Origin: Bifiguratus adelaidae
Lineage: Eukaryota; Mucoromycota; Endogonomycetes; Endogonales
Direction: 5' to 3'
Length of the DNA stretch: 64,000 nucleotides
NCBI GenBank assembly: GCA_002261195.1
Contig: MVBO01000026.1
Location: forward strand, 1 to 64,000
Under the pieces are notes generated by a model that searched no databases, was not told the origin of the DNA, and saw only the letters and a program-made list of their open reading frames with translations. This document shows positions 1 to 11,757 of this stretch, in pieces (position 1 is the stretch's first letter; each line of letters opens with the position of its first letter). Position numbers and translations under genes: made by a program.

Positions 1-579
1 AAAAAAAAAAAAAAAAAATTCTAGGCAAAAAGACCGATCACTTGCTTCCCCTTAACAATAGACACTGACCCAGGATGTCCGTAGGTGCGTCTACCTGCTC
101 ACAAAGAAAAACTTGCATAAATGATTCGATCAGCGTCGATATGAAGCTTGCGGGAAAGTCGGTTTTACAATATCCCACATATTGCGCATACTTGGAAGAA
201 CAACAGGCGACGCCATCGAACATGTATGTATGTATATACCGGCAAGTGACGAACTGCATAACGCACTGTCAAAACTGAATTTCATTCATTTAATTTTCCC
301 TGGATGTGTGGGGACCGGCGAAGGGGGCGGGCGCAGATCCACGTGACGTGAGGAAGGGAGCTTTGAACCTCTGCAAGATAGCCAGTGGTATTGGCCCCCT
401 TATTTCTCACCTATCGAGGTAGGGCCTGCAGTTGCATTTTTCCTTGCTTGAGTTCTCACAGGGGTAAAGCCTCAGCTTTGACTGTTGCTGGTCCTTTTTG
501 TCTGAGGTCCTCTTTTTATGCGCTCGACTCTTCTTTTTCTTTGTCTCTCCTCTTGACGTGTTGATAACCTTTTTCCACC
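1..579. other. Intergenic start of window, with A-tract
   Basis: The window opens with 18 A residues. Short open frames occur here on both strands, but none resembles a known protein or has good splice context. The last 150 bases are pyrimidine-rich and directly precede the start codon at 580, so they probably hold the promoter and 5' leader of the next gene. Nothing else is supported. Confidence 0.5.
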
Positions 580-2283
580 ATGCACGCCTTTGGCATTACA
601 GGTAAGATTCATATCATGGGGGTACAGGTCACTTGTGGCATTTTGATGCGGATACTGCGGAGGCTACACGCGACACGGATATTTTCAACCAGACCTAGGC
701 ACGCCAAACAATCAATTTGGCAGCTTAAATCTCCGTTGTGATGCCAACATAATGGTTGCTCCTTCTCTATCTTGCCTCTCTCACTTGGTTATACTTTGCC
801 TCTGTCCGCCGACACTCAGATATTCGATTTTGCTTCCTTAATAGATACCTTGTCGGAACGTCGAAAGAGTGCCACGTGGGAGCCTCTCAGCGAACAGCCT
901 CAAATCGTTTATTCCAGCGACGAGGATGACTATTTTCACTTCATGAAGCGCTCAGATCATCCTGGATACAGACATCAGGTCCTGCAAGTCGTGGAGCAGC
1001 AAGCAGGCTCTGACATGTACGCCAATACCGTGTATCAGCATCCTCAATACAAGGAGCTACCGCCATTGCCGAGACCCGTCAAAAAATCACCCGCCAACCA
1101 AAACCTGGCGCTGCTCACCTCGTCGCCTTCTATGGGCGTACTCAGGCCATCCGACAAGCGTGTGAGCGATACAAGACCGCGACCAATGCGACCGACCAAG
1201 AGTCTGGCAGATCTCAAACACATGGAAGGTGCTGAGCCAAGCAAGAGTTCGAACGAGCGAGACTTGCCAAAATCCTTTTCGGCGCGTCAAAGGATCAGCC
1301 ACATTTGCACTCCACCGAGATCACCGCCACAAGGCATTTTCGAACGATCCATTGAGCGATGTGCGCCGCGTACCAACATTAGCCCAGGTGAAGCCATCGA
1401 TATGGCTGTTCCCTGTACTTTGACGGATTCTGTTGAGGCAATTGCCAACAATCAAGTGACCGTGACATTGTCTTACAATGGCATTCAAGTCACCGACATG
1501 AATGACATCTCCACCATGATCTGTGGAGCCAGCAGTCGATCCATTTCACCTGTTAGTGTAACGACACCTACAACACCAACACATGCAAAGTCACCTCTTA
1601 GCGGCGAATATGATATGGCTGGAACCTCCTATGGCACTTCACATTCAACCTGGAACCATCCACTCACCGATTCTCTCGCACAATTCGCCATGGATCTCAA
1701 GGAAGGACCCGGTGCCGCCATCACTCCCTCCCCGCCTTTTTCGCCCAACTTTTCGCCATCCACCTCATCACTTTCATCCCCGAGATCTCGACCATCATCC
1801 CCGGTTAATCCAACACCATATAGTTTACCTCCACTTCACGAATCCATTACTACTCGACCTGAGCTCAAATCTTATCCATCGCAGCGTTCAATTCATATTG
1901 ATATCTCCACGCTAGCACCTCCGACCATGTTTGATACCCCAAAAAGACCACGCCTGCCAAAAAGTCAATCCTACGTTCAAACAGGCTCATTTCTTGCCGG
2001 CGTCGATCCACATACCGGCCACGTTCGACCACCTCTTGCTCATTCAACCTCACTCTACACCTCCATCACCGTCCAAGGCTTCGCATCGTTAGCTCAAGAC
2101 GATGACATTGAACCCATCAAGCCCAAGAAGAGCAAGCGCGGCATGTCTTCCATCTTTAAGCGTCGTTCGAAGGGGGATGAAGATGTGCAGGAACGTCCTA
2201 TGCATCGTCGGCACCCTAGTATGAGTCAATTGCTCAAAAGCGTGAGCATGAAAGAGTTGGCCAATCTGTCTTCGCGTGCTTGA
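580..2283 (+). CDS. Serine/proline-rich protein of unknown function
   Basis: I do not recognise this protein. The best model has two exons, 580-601 and 845-2283, giving 486 residues. The ATG at 580 sits in a good context (CCACCATG), the intron starts GTAAGA and ends TTAATAG, and the phases agree. The intron, 243 bases, is much longer than its neighbours', so the 5' end is only moderately sure; the frame stays open a little upstream of 845 but has no ATG there. The protein is low-complexity: many SP/TP pairs, Ser-Pro-Pro runs around 1720-1830, and a very basic KPKKSKRG stretch with FKRRSKG near the C-terminus. This looks like an intrinsically disordered protein with many potential proline-directed phosphorylation sites and a possible nuclear signal. 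No enzymatic domain, membrane segment or signal peptide is visible. Confidence 0.6.
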
Positions 2284-2446
2284 ACCTTTTGTATCTTTTT
2301 GTCCACATGTATAAAAAGCAAGACACGTTTCGGTTACACTTGGGCCCACCTGAACACGCACAGCCCGTCCCAGCCACGGAGCAGATGGAAGGAAGAGCGA
2401 CCATGGGCGTTGCCCTTTCCTTTTCCTTACAACCCCTAAGCTAGAC

Positions 2447-3048
2447 ATGACCTTACCGGTAGACCTTCGGTTAGAAGGTGGACCGTGCACGCTTCGCGTC
2501 CCACAACTGTCCGATGACGAGCCGCTTGCGGCATATTCTCGGCCCCGAAAACGATGCAGTATTTGACAGGCATGGCTAGACTGGATCACGGCGGATGGTC
2601 GGTAGAGAATGCCAAGGGGTTTCGAACAAGAAACGCAGAAAGAAGAGCTCAGGGCGCGCCTTTCTCTCACTATCACAGCCATTACAATATGAAAGAGGTA
2701 GTTGTGGGGACTTCTGGCTTGATGGAGATTGATCCAACGAACAATAACGGTGAATGCGGTATCATCCTCGACCACATATACTGGCGACATGGCATTGGGT
2801 CAGAAGTGCTCCTCATGGTTCTAATCTATGGGTTCGAAACGCTCGGTCTTCATAGGATCGAGTTCAGAGCACAAGATGATAATGTAGGGATGCGAACGTG
2901 GTATGAAGACGCTTGCGGTGTGCCCTTGGAAGCCGTTCACAAGGAATGCATGCACTCAGAAACGATGTCTATGCTGATTTGGTTGTTTACGCTATTGAAT
3001 CGGATTGGCTATGCGAGTCAAGAAACGTCTCCAGGAGAGATTAGATAG
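2447..3048 (+). CDS. GNAT-family N-acetyltransferase, 5' part out of frame
   Basis: The 3' part (2554-3048, about 164 residues) reads as a GNAT domain of the RimJ/RimL type: an acetyl-CoA-loop-like segment with HGIGSEVL (R/QxxGxG-like), then a strand and helix (LGLHRIEFRAQDDNVGM) typical of the family. The first ATG of that frame lies inside the fold. From an ATG at 2447 a second frame reads LRLEGGPCTLRVPQLSDDEP, which resembles the first strand of GNAT enzymes, and a third frame over about 2525-2550 reads HILGPENDA, also family-like. Joining them needs two +1 shifts within about 40 bases. An intron 2478-2521 would restore the frame but with weak sites. So the gene is either damaged, mis-assembled or oddly spliced. 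The substrate cannot be told. Confidence 0.55.
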
Positions 3049-3149
3049 AAAAAACAATGAAAAGATCGAAGACGTCTTTCATCGGATGGCGCATAATTGG
3101 TAGATGCTACATCGTGTATGCGGTATGTCTTGTACAATAGATATAATCT

Positions 3150-5283
3150 CTAGGATGAGCGTTCTACATCGCCCAACACGGTGAGCCAGTTCTTGCCAGC
3201 CTCGGTCTTCATGGTCTCTATGCGCTTTCGAAGTGCTTCGGTATTAGGTGATGGAGAACGGTGTTGATCGACTTGAGCGGCAAGTGGGGTAGATGGGCGA
3301 GAACTTTTGGATGCTGTTCGCTTGTGTTGCACGCCTTCATTGATCGAACCTTGCTCCGAGCTAATTGTCCGCTCTAATTGAGCCGCTCTATGCATTGGTG
3401 ATCCTTTGGACAGCTGACAGGGTGATGTCACCTCGTCACCCTGCAGACTAATGACTCGTTTCGCGCGAGTTTTGTGAGATTTGCGTGGCATGGAGGGTGT
3501 TTTGTTGGATGTTGAGCTGGCACTTTGAATGGATAGTGTGGGAGATTGCAAGGGCTTGTGACGAAGACCGGTGGCCGATTCGGCATGTTCGGCGGCAGGT
3601 GTTACGGAGTCACTTGGCTCTTCTACTTGCATGACAGAAACGCCTTGGGTTGCTATGGCTGTCGGGTCGGTCGAGTCTGCTAATGGTGATTCTGTAGGTT
3701 GCGTATTGGCAGCAATGGTATGTTCTGCTAATGGCGTCGCATCGAATCCGCGAGATCCGGTACTGATGGAACGCCTTTCGAGGAACGAGGGGGAACTGCC
3801 GTCGATATAGATATGATGATGGTTTGCAGCAAACATGGAAAACAAAGGCACACGGTACTTTTGTTCCCGAATTAGTGTCTCAATGCAATAAGAAAACGGA
3901 ATATATCATCCTTACCTGTTGAGATGCGAATGGATTGCCAGATACCCAGATGGATTCGATAGAAGGGAGATTTGTCAAGCGTCCTACTTCGGCAATGTCG
4001 CTGATTCGATTATCCCTTAGGTCGACTTGCTCCAGAGCCCAGACACGTTCCAAACCACAGACGGATCGAATGCGATTAGCTCGAAGATTGACTACTCTGA
4101 CATTTCCGAGCACGGTATAGATGCCCAAGACCGACGAGATCATATTGTATGAAAGGTCAAGTTGTACGAGGTTGAAAAGCTCAGATATCTCTGCCGGTAC
4201 ATCGTTGAGGAGATTATGAGACAAGTCCAGATGCGTTAGGTTATGCAAGGCGTTCATTGTTGGCTTAGATAGCGAGGTGAGATTATTGTCGCTTAAGGCA
4301 AGGTGGGATAATCTGGGCCAGGGTGGTATGCTTTCGGGAGAATTGACTGTTTCATTTGGCGTTTGTGAGGTGTCGTGTTTGGTGCTTAGCGTGTCATATA
4401 TGATCTCGTTAGCGTCCTCAAGTCCGGCGCACCGAATGGAGACTCGTCGCAAGTGAGGCTGTACTGTAGCCCATTCTTGGAAGTCCGTGGGATGCACCTG
4501 CACAAGCTCAAGTTCCTCGAGGGAAGCAAACAGTGACAGTGGAAGCTTAATGATGGACTGTCGCTCGTAATCAAAGCCTTGTATCATGCGTCCAATGGCT
4601 TGTGGCCGTTTTCGCCCGCTGGCATCTATCTGCTCGCGAATGCCACGAATACGCAACTTTTTCAAGCGGCGAAAAATACCGTAGATGTACTGTATCTCTT
4701 CATGGATAGGATGCTGGTCAACCTGCTTTCCGAATAATCGACTATTCCAATAATCCCAGTTGGAGGCGCTTGCAAACGATGCTGTCGACACGCGTGACAC
4801 TGAACTCCTGATCGACTGATTATCGGACGGCGCGTTGGCATTTTGAGATAGTACAAGAACATGTGCTGAGTCGATGGGTTGTAAGCTCGATAGGTCGCCC
4901 ACGTCCAGACCTATGGAATCAAATTGAATGACAAGGAAGTGGAGTTGATAATTGTTGACAGAAAAGAGGGATGACAATCTGCTTTTGTCTCCTTGAGATT
5001 CCGCAGACATGGTCAATGCAGGTTGAGAGACACCGAGGCCGTCATTTTGCGATGTTTCGCCGGAAGATGCGATTTTCAGGACCGAACTTAGTTGGGCCAA
5101 AAGTTTGGAATCTTCACTGCTAGCAGACTCCTCAGTTGCGTTGCGTGTTGTACCCGTTCCATTTAGACCCTGTCTCCGACTTGGAGTCCTTTCCGCTTCG
5201 ATGTCGACAAACTTGGCCTCGTTCTCCCGTAGATATTGTGCAAGAGTTCGTAGAAACTTCTCTGGCGGGATGGTCGCCGACAT
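3150..5283 (-). CDS. Leucine-rich-repeat protein, STK11IP (LIP1)-like
   Basis: Two exons, 5283-3916 and 3857-3150, joined by a GTAAGG...AAAAG intron in phase 0, give 691 residues. The N-terminal region is acidic and serine-rich. From about residue 215 an element like LEELELVQVHP begins a series of leucine-rich repeats (LSHLALSDNNLTSL, LTHLDLSHN, LVQLDLSYN, VRVVNLRANRI, LEQVDLRDNRI) that ends in IESIWVSGNPF at about 450. This order matches the N-terminal half of animal STK11-interacting protein, which binds LKB1 and acts at lysosomes and endosomes. The C-terminal 235 residues are disordered and rich in S/T/P. The STK11IP relationship is by pattern only; another SDS22-like LRR protein is possible. 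The gene is followed by the LYR gene on the same strand. Confidence 0.7.
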
Positions 5284-6036
5284 TGCTGATTGAACACCCT
5301 GACTACAGGATGAAGCGATAGAGCACCTTATTTTTCGACAGTGAGCCGAGTCTCGTGATCCGAATTAGTGCGAGTCGTGAATTTGTCCAAAGGCGTGACA
5401 AGTCGCGTGTGGTCTCTCTTTGAAGACGGTGTATAGCACCACCCTAATTTGGCAAAGATGCAGTCACTGTCAAGCTCGACCTTGTTCCATTGTTTGCGTG
5501 AACCAAATTTTCTAGAGATAAAGGAGGGAGACCAAGTCGGGCCATAGGTGTCATGCGCATGAAGGAGCCTGCTTCTGCAGAAGACATCAATAAAGTTTGA
5601 GAGAACATCGATCTTCGACAATTAAACACTGAAGATACTGTATACAATATATGTAGAATCCACGTTTCCGAATGCATACGCGTTTTCTGTGATGGATTGG
5701 AGTCAAGTATGCTACCGGGGTACCGGGGATAGATTTAAAGCCAGCTTAAATAATATGGAACAAGGCAACTTGCACCGACCTCGAGGCATGCCAAGGAATT
5801 TGACACGTCAGTGCATGTCCTCCGAAGGTGATTGCGGTGAGTTCACCTTCAGCGATTGATGCCGATCATGATGTTCACGACACATAAGCCTTTCATCAAG
5901 GATTGCCGATGCTTGTTCACAGGCGCGTATTTATTAGAATCACCGAGCATTTTCCTTGATACCTCCCTTATACACTGTCTTGATGGCATCCCGGATTGAA
6001 GCTTCTGACATCTGGATTTAGCACATCACCTACCAA
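5284..6036. other. Intergenic region upstream of the LRR gene
   Basis: This stretch of 753 bases lies between the start of the LRR gene and the end of the LYR gene, both on the minus strand. Open frames of up to 97 codons are present but look like chance frames with no recognisable motif. It presumably holds the LRR promoter and the LYR 3' UTR. Confidence 0.4.
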
Positions 6037-6665
6037 TCAATTGCTGTACATACCATATTCTCCAATCTCGGCATCATACACACGCTTGTCAACTCCGCAG
6101 AACCTTAACAGCTGCTTCTCCGCCTTAATCATGTCCATATATTCCATGAGCTCGTGATAGCGATCCACACTGCTTTGGTTTTTTTGCACTCGATGTTTGA
6201 TGATCATTGACAGCTCAGGCGGCTGGACGTGTCCTTTGACACGAGTGAATGTCCGACCAGTACTATCGCGTTGATGATACTTCGGTGGAATATACCGGGG
6301 CAAGGAAAATTTACGCGGCTTCTTAACCGGCGGTTCATAGTTCGCCTTGGTAGCAGTACCTCGGGCCTTCTTTGGCGATGCCTCCAAGATGTCAAGAATG
6401 AGTTGCCTTGCTACTTCATCGGATTGACCAGCCCCTTCAAACAAAGCTACGGCCTGGAAACGTCAATAGGGCGGACCCAAAGAGCAGCATTACCTACTTG
6501 CTCAGCTTGCCATATATTTCCTGCAATATGTCTAGGCGATCGTTCGTGGCGCTGTTGCCGAAATCGATATCTAATGACATTCACAAGCTGCTCTCTAATG
6601 TGCTCGTCGTCCGTTCTGAATTGCTTGGCTCCGAGCAGCAGTCGCCGGTACAGTGTCAATGTCAT
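6037..6665 (-). CDS. LYR-motif mitochondrial-type small protein
   Basis: Exons 6665-6498 and 6453-6037 with a 44-base intron (donor GTAGGT, acceptor TTTCCAG) give 194 residues. The frame stays open upstream, but the start at 6665 is chosen because it places MTLTLYRRLLLG at the N-terminus, the classic position of the LYR tripeptide in Complex1_LYR proteins, followed by a basic helix with paired arginines. LYR proteins serve as assembly factors or subunits of respiratory complexes and the mitochondrial ribosome and contact the Fe-S cluster chaperones and acyl carrier protein. The C-terminal half (PRKFSLPRYIPPKYHQ and a following helix) is a fungal extension whose exact function I do not recognise. 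It is divergent from FOX2. Confidence 0.7.
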
Positions 6666-6946
6666 CGAATTAAAAGTTACTGTCACGTGGAAATGATCTG
6701 GCAAGTCACAAGAGCGACAGAACAGAGCCATTGAACCGCCGTGCAGCTTCCATGCACGCGTTGATTCACTCTCTCAGCACCCAATCCCCTCTACACCATC
6801 CACCATGCACTCTAGTCCCTCTATCCTGTGCTCTATGCCATCCCATCATTCGCTGAACAACAAACATGTGAAATTCTCAGGACTGCTAATTAAATGGCAT
6901 TATATAACCGGCCTATTCGCTTCTTCCTGCCGTTTATTCTCTCTCC
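6666..6946. promoter_or_regulatory. Divergent promoter LYR gene / FOX2
   Basis: Only 281 bases separate the two start codons, so both promoters must lie here. A pyrimidine-rich stretch with CTCTCTCC directly precedes the FOX2 ATG. No defined factor site is claimed. Confidence 0.5.
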
Positions 6947-9900
6947 ATGTCAGAACTACGCTTTGATGGACGGGTGGTGATTGTGACGGGTGCTGGAGGA
7001 GGTTTGGGAAAGCAATATGCTCTCTTTTTCTCAAAACGTGGAGCTTCTGTGGTGGTGAACGACCTTGGCGGTTCCACAACGGGTGATGGAACATCGACGA
7101 AGGCTGCTGACGTGGTGGTAGAAGAGATTCAAAAGGCAGGAGGCAAGGCTGTTGCCAATTACAACTCTGTAGAGGACGGTGACAAGATTATTGAAACGGC
7201 CATGAAGGCTTTTGGCCGTGTGGATATCGTGATCAATAATGCGGGTATTCTTCGAGACAAGTCCTTTACACGCATGACGGATGCCGATTGGGACCTCATT
7301 CAAGCTGTCCATGTTCGGGGAAGTTACAAGGTAACCAGGGCCGCTTGGCCGATCTTTCAAAAGCAGAAATATGGAAGGTATGTTTTGGTTTCGTCCTATG
7401 GACACTTTGGGTTGGCTTTTACTGACAGAGCTATTGCAGAATCATCAACACTGCTTCCGCTGCTGGTATCTATGGTAACTTTGGACAAGCCAATTATAGT
7501 GCAGGTGAGATATTCATTTCCTGTCTTGTTCCTTGCTAAACTTCTACCCAGCTAAACTCGGCTTGTTCAGCTTCGGCGAGACCTTGGCCCGCGAAGGCGC
7601 AAAGTACAACATTCATGCCAACACCATTGCCCCTATTGCCGCATCCCGCATGTAAGTGGCAGCCAATCTAGCCTATTGTCCAATTTGATCTGACCCCGAA
7701 TGTTAGGACCGAGACTGTCATGCCTCCAGATATGTTGGAGTCTCTCAAACCCGAATTTGTGGCTCCCCTCGTCGGTTACCTTTGCCATGAGAACACCGAA
7801 GAGACTGGCTCTCTGTTTGAAGTCGGAGCCGGTTTTGTCGCCAAGCTACGATGGGAGCGATCCAAGGGAGCCATTTTCAAGACCGATGAAACCTTTACCC
7901 CTGGCGCCATTGGTGCCAAATGGGAACAAGTGGTTGACTTCACAAATCCTGATTATCCCACCGGTCCCAGTGACGCTGACTTCGTCGGTCTCTTGGAACA
8001 AGCCAAACAACTCAAAGAAAACCCCAAGGGTGACGATCTGAGGTTGGACGGCAAGGTAGCCGTGATCACTGGCGCTGGCGGCGGTCTTGGTCGTGCGTAT
8101 GCTCTCCTTTTCGCTAAGCTCGGTGCCTCCGTTGTCGTCAACGACCTTGGTGGCTCAGCCACCGGTTCCGGTTCCGACGCTCGTGCCGCCGACAAGGTTG
8201 TTCAAGAAATTGAGGCTCTGGGTGGTAAGGCCGTCGCCAACTATGACTCTGTTGAAAACGGTGAAAAATTGGTTGAGACTGCCATCAAGGCTTTCGGACG
8301 CATCGACATTCTTGTCAACAACGCCGGTATCCTCAGAGACAAATCTTTTGTTCGCATGACCGACGATGACTGGGATCTCGTCCAGCGCGTCCATCTCCGT
8401 GGAACTTACAAGGTGACCAAGGCTGCATGGCCTTACTTCAACAAGCAAAAGTATGGGCGCATCATCAATACCGCTTCTTCTGTTGGCCTCTACGGTAACT
8501 TTGGTCAAGCAAATTACAGTACCGCGAAGCTGGCCATCGCCGGTTTGACCCAAACATTGGCTCTTGAAGGCAAGAAGAACAACATTATTGTAAACGTTAT
8601 TGCTCCCAATGCCGGCACAAGGATGACTGCAACTGTCATGCCGCCAGAGATGGTAGAGGCGTTGAAGCCTGATTATGTTGCTCCTCTGGTAGCCTTCCTC
8701 GGTCACGAAGCCTGCCCGGTGACCGGTGGTATCTTTGAAGTAGGCTCTGGCTGGATTGCCAAGGTGCGATGGCAACGTAGCGGAGGCGTTGGCTTCCCCC
8801 ACAACAAGCAGCTACTACCAGAGCACATTGCCGCCAAATGGGACAAGATCACTGATTTCGAGGACGGCAAGGCAACTCATCCCGCAAGCACCCAAGAAGC
8901 GCTCCAGCAGATCATGGAGAATTTTGGAAATGAAGTCGAGGAAGCCAACGAGAAGGCCGAAGGCAGTCTGGACATTGAGGCCGCTCGCAAGATGAAGTTT
9001 GATACCTTGGACTTTGAATACACTGAGCGCGACGTCATCCTTTACGCTCTCGGTGTGGGTGCTAAGCGCACGGACTTGAATTACGTATACGAAAACAGCG
9101 ACAACTTTGGTGTCTTGCCCACGTTCGGAGTCATCCCAGCTTTCGCCGCAATGAATGCCGTTCCCTTTGGCGATTTCCTTCCATCCTTCAACCCTGTGAG
9201 TGAGACCTTGGTCCTGTTTAACATGTGCACTCACCTTCGTCTTAGATGATGCTCCTCCACGGAGAACAATTCCTATCGCTCAAGAAACCTATCCCTACCT
9301 CCGGTCAATTTAAATCCACCGCTCGGGTTATCGATGTCCTAGACAAGGGCAAGGGTGCCTCAGTCATCCTTGGCGTAACAACCACGGACGAAGCTGGCGA
9401 AACCCTCTTTGAGAACGAATTTACCCTCTTCATTCGCGGTATCGGTGGCTTCGGCGGGAAGAAGACCAGCGAAGACCGTGGTCCCGCCACTGCCAGCAAC
9501 ACACCCCCACAACGAAAGCCAGATGCTATTGTACAGGAGAAAACAGCTGAAGATCAAGCTGCTCTTTACCGTCTGAGCGGTGACTGGAACCCACTTCACA
9601 TTGATCCCAACATGAGTGCCATGGGCGGATTCGACGTACCCATTTTGCATGGTTTATGCTCCTTTGGCATTGCTGGTAAGCACGTCCTCAAGACCTACGG
9701 AGGCGACGATTTTGGATCCTTCAAGAACATCAAGGCTCGCTTCGCCAAGCATGTCTTCCCAGGCGAGACCCTGGAAACGCAAATGTGGAAGGAGGGCAAC
9801 AAGGTCATCTTCCAAGTGCGTGTGGTTGAGCGCGACGTCATTGCCATTTCCAATGCGGCTGTCGAGCTCGCTTCTTCCTCTGAGCAACCGACTAGTGCTC

Positions 9901-10298
9901 CCTCTGGCACCGAGAGCGTCGCAGTAGAAGGCTTCAAATCATCCGCCGTGTTCCAAGAGATCCAGAGCGGAATTGCTGCCGCTTCTCCACAGGAGAGAAA
10001 GGCGCAAATTGACAAGATGAAGGCCATCTTTGCTTTTGATGTTACCAATGACGCCGGCAAGACCCAATCATGGTATATTGACTTTAAGCATGATGGCACC
10101 GTCGGTGTGGGTAAATCACCCAAGGGCAAATCAGACGTGACGATTGCCATCAAGGATAGCGATTTGGTGGATATGGCTGCTGGTAAGATGAATGGCCAAA
10201 AGGCATTCATGTCTGGCAAGATCAAAGTGAAGGGCAACATGATGCTGGCTACGAAATTGGGGGATGTGCTCACTAAGCAACCAAAGTCCAAGCTCTAA
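6947..10298 (+). CDS. FOX2: Peroxisomal multifunctional beta-oxidation enzyme (FOX2/MFE-2)
   Basis: Exons 6947-7377, 7440-7504, 7552-7651, 7707-9195 and 9246-10298 give 1045 residues. The enzyme hydrates trans-2-enoyl-CoA and oxidises the (3R)-hydroxyacyl-CoA in peroxisomes. Two short-chain dehydrogenase domains come first (residues 1-300 and about 309-600), each with TGAGGGLG, a later [11 protein letters not shown] stretch and a catalytic Y-x-x-x-K (NYSAAK across a splice junction; NYSTAK). From about residue 695 follows a hydratase-2/MaoC double hot-dog with the signature DWNPLHIDP at about 808. Residues about 945-1045 form an SCP2 sterol-carrier domain ([11 protein letters not shown], then [16 protein letters not shown]). 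The protein ends in SKL, a peroxisomal PTS1. S. cerevisiae Fox2 has the two dehydrogenases and hydratase without SCP2; animal MFE-2 has one dehydrogenase plus SCP2, so this enzyme combines both layouts. Confidence 0.97.
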
Positions 10299-10340
10299 GC
10301 TACCTCTCGTATGCAGAGATACCTTGTTATGTTTTGACAT

Positions 10341-10346
10341 AATAAA
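10341..10346 (+). terminator. AATAAA polyadenylation signal of FOX2
   Basis: AATAAA stands 43 bases after the FOX2 stop codon, a usual distance for a cleavage signal. The convergent OSCP gene ends at 10489. Confidence 0.55.
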
Positions 10347-10488
10347 AATGACACCTAAATGCATCTCGTCACCAAAGCAACAGAAAGGTCCAAAGTGGGT
10401 TTTTGGTCTAGATATGCATAGAAAGCAAAACAGTTTATTGTAACATGAAAAACCATGAGAGTTGGCACAAGATGGTTGATCGGGCTTT

Positions 10489-11349
10489 TTAAACGGCATC
10501 TGCAAAACACACAAAAAACATGAGTGGCTGAAATAAGCAAGACAAAAACAGAGAGCGATAACGTACCGGACACAAGCTTGTTGAGCTTGGCAATTCTGGT
10601 TGATACAGACAAATCAATGGTCTTGTCACCGAATTCCACAACCAATCCACCAATAATACCAGGATTTACTTTGTTGCTGATGATGAGCTTCTGGCCAGCG
10701 CTCAATTTACCCTTTTGCAGGGAGTCTGTCAAACGCTTAAGAGTGGCACTGTCGAGTTCCTGATTGCAAATTTTAGTCACCTACAGCTTCTGGTGAATGA
10801 ACGGTGCGCAACTCTACCTTAGCTGATGTGATGGTGACAGGGAGTTCTCCTCGGTGAGCTTGCATCAATTGCTGGTATCCACTGATGATCTTGGACGTTT
10901 CGCTCAAACGACCGTTCTCGGCCAACACATCGAAGAAGTTCCTGGTGATATCGGTATATTTGCCGCCCTTGAGGAGAGCTTTGACGCCCTCTCTCTTTTG
11001 TTCCCGACCAAGGGTGGGGTTCTCGAGGAAGTATTGAACCTTGGGGTCCTTGGCGACAACGTTTTGCATCTGTTGCAACTCCTTCTCGACGTTTTCAAGA
11101 GCCGATTTTTTCGCAGCAGCGGTCCAAAGAGCGGTGGCGTATCGACCGTCTATGCCGTTCAACGTAAGCGGGATCTATACCGTGTCAGTCTTTCGCGATC
11201 AACCTCATCCAATTGTCTCACCTGAACAGATGCACCTTTAGCAGCGGTCGCATATCCGCGAGCCACCTGATAGTCCATGTCAGTAACCCATAATAGCTCA
11301 CTCATACCCTACTTACGCTAGCCATGCCAACGAACTGTCGAGAGGCCAT
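10489..11349 (-). CDS. ATP5: Mitochondrial ATP synthase OSCP subunit (ATP5)
   Basis: Five exons: 11349-11317, 11266-11222, 11174-10818, 10759-10567 and 10499-10489, the last holding only the final residues and stop. The product has 212 residues, the length of yeast Atp5. OSCP sits on top of F1 and ties it to the peripheral stalk. Exon 1-2 encode a basic presequence (MASRQFVG...RGYATAAK). Family hallmarks are GRYATALWTAA, KGGKYTDITRNFFDVLAENGR, the SAK/ELDSATLKRL junction, and IISNKVNPGIIGGLVVEFGD near the end. The intron 10817-10760 is judged from its branch-like TGACTAAAA and CAG acceptor; a shorter alternative at GCTGTAG would insert residues not seen in the family. Confidence 0.95.
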
Positions 11350-11757
11350 TGCGAGTCAAGAGACAAAACAAACCGAAGCGTAAATACGGAAGGGTTTAAA
11401 AGTGATGACGTAGACGAAATAATGTGTGCAGTTATAGTCTGTCTGGACTGCTATGGAGACATGGGCATGGTCAAGCTGCATGCGCATCCTCATCGTGGAT
11501 GCCTTTTTATTGATTTCGGACGCGCTCAGGCTTACCAATGCCTTTTTGCCCATCCAACAGAGTGCCTATGTGCACTTGCCTTAGCCTTATCCCTCTCATC
11601 TTTAATTCATTATACTTAATGAATGAACCCAAAAAAAGTTTTGTGGTCGTTGACCTTGCAACGCTTCCCTCTCTCTCTCTCTCTCTCTTTTGACACCTTT
11701 TCCCTTCTCCTTCTTTCTCTCCCTCTCTTCCCTTGTCTTTATTATCTCTTCTACACG
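11350..11757. promoter_or_regulatory. Divergent promoter ATP5 / ARB1 with CT tract
   Basis: 408 bases separate the start codons. On the plus strand 11665-11760 is almost pure pyrimidine, with a (CT)n run at about 11668-11687. Such tracts commonly lie just upstream of start codons of highly expressed fungal translation genes, which fits ARB1. No TATA element is claimed. Confidence 0.5.

Noticed and set aside
1-18. Poly(A) run as possible retrotransposon tail
   Set aside because: Only 18 bases at the window edge, with no element visible after it; the other side is not in the window.
38-278. Short open frames on both strands at the window start
   Set aside because: They overlap each other on opposite strands and show no coding character.
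2089-2790. A minus-strand open frame of 233 codons across the end of the first gene and the GNAT gene
   Set aside because: It overlaps two plus-strand genes, has no recognisable domain and reads as a shadow frame.
5328-5621. Minus-strand frame of 97 codons between LRR and LYR genes
   Set aside because: No similarity by eye and no splice or start context; treated as chance.
8155-8802. Long minus-strand frame of 215 codons inside FOX2
   Set aside because: It mirrors the second dehydrogenase domain; FOX2 is certain on the plus strand.
10773-11162. Reading of OSCP straight through the intron at 10817-10760
   Set aside because: It ends in a stop after residues not found in the family; splicing to the next CAG restores the conserved ELDSATLKRL.
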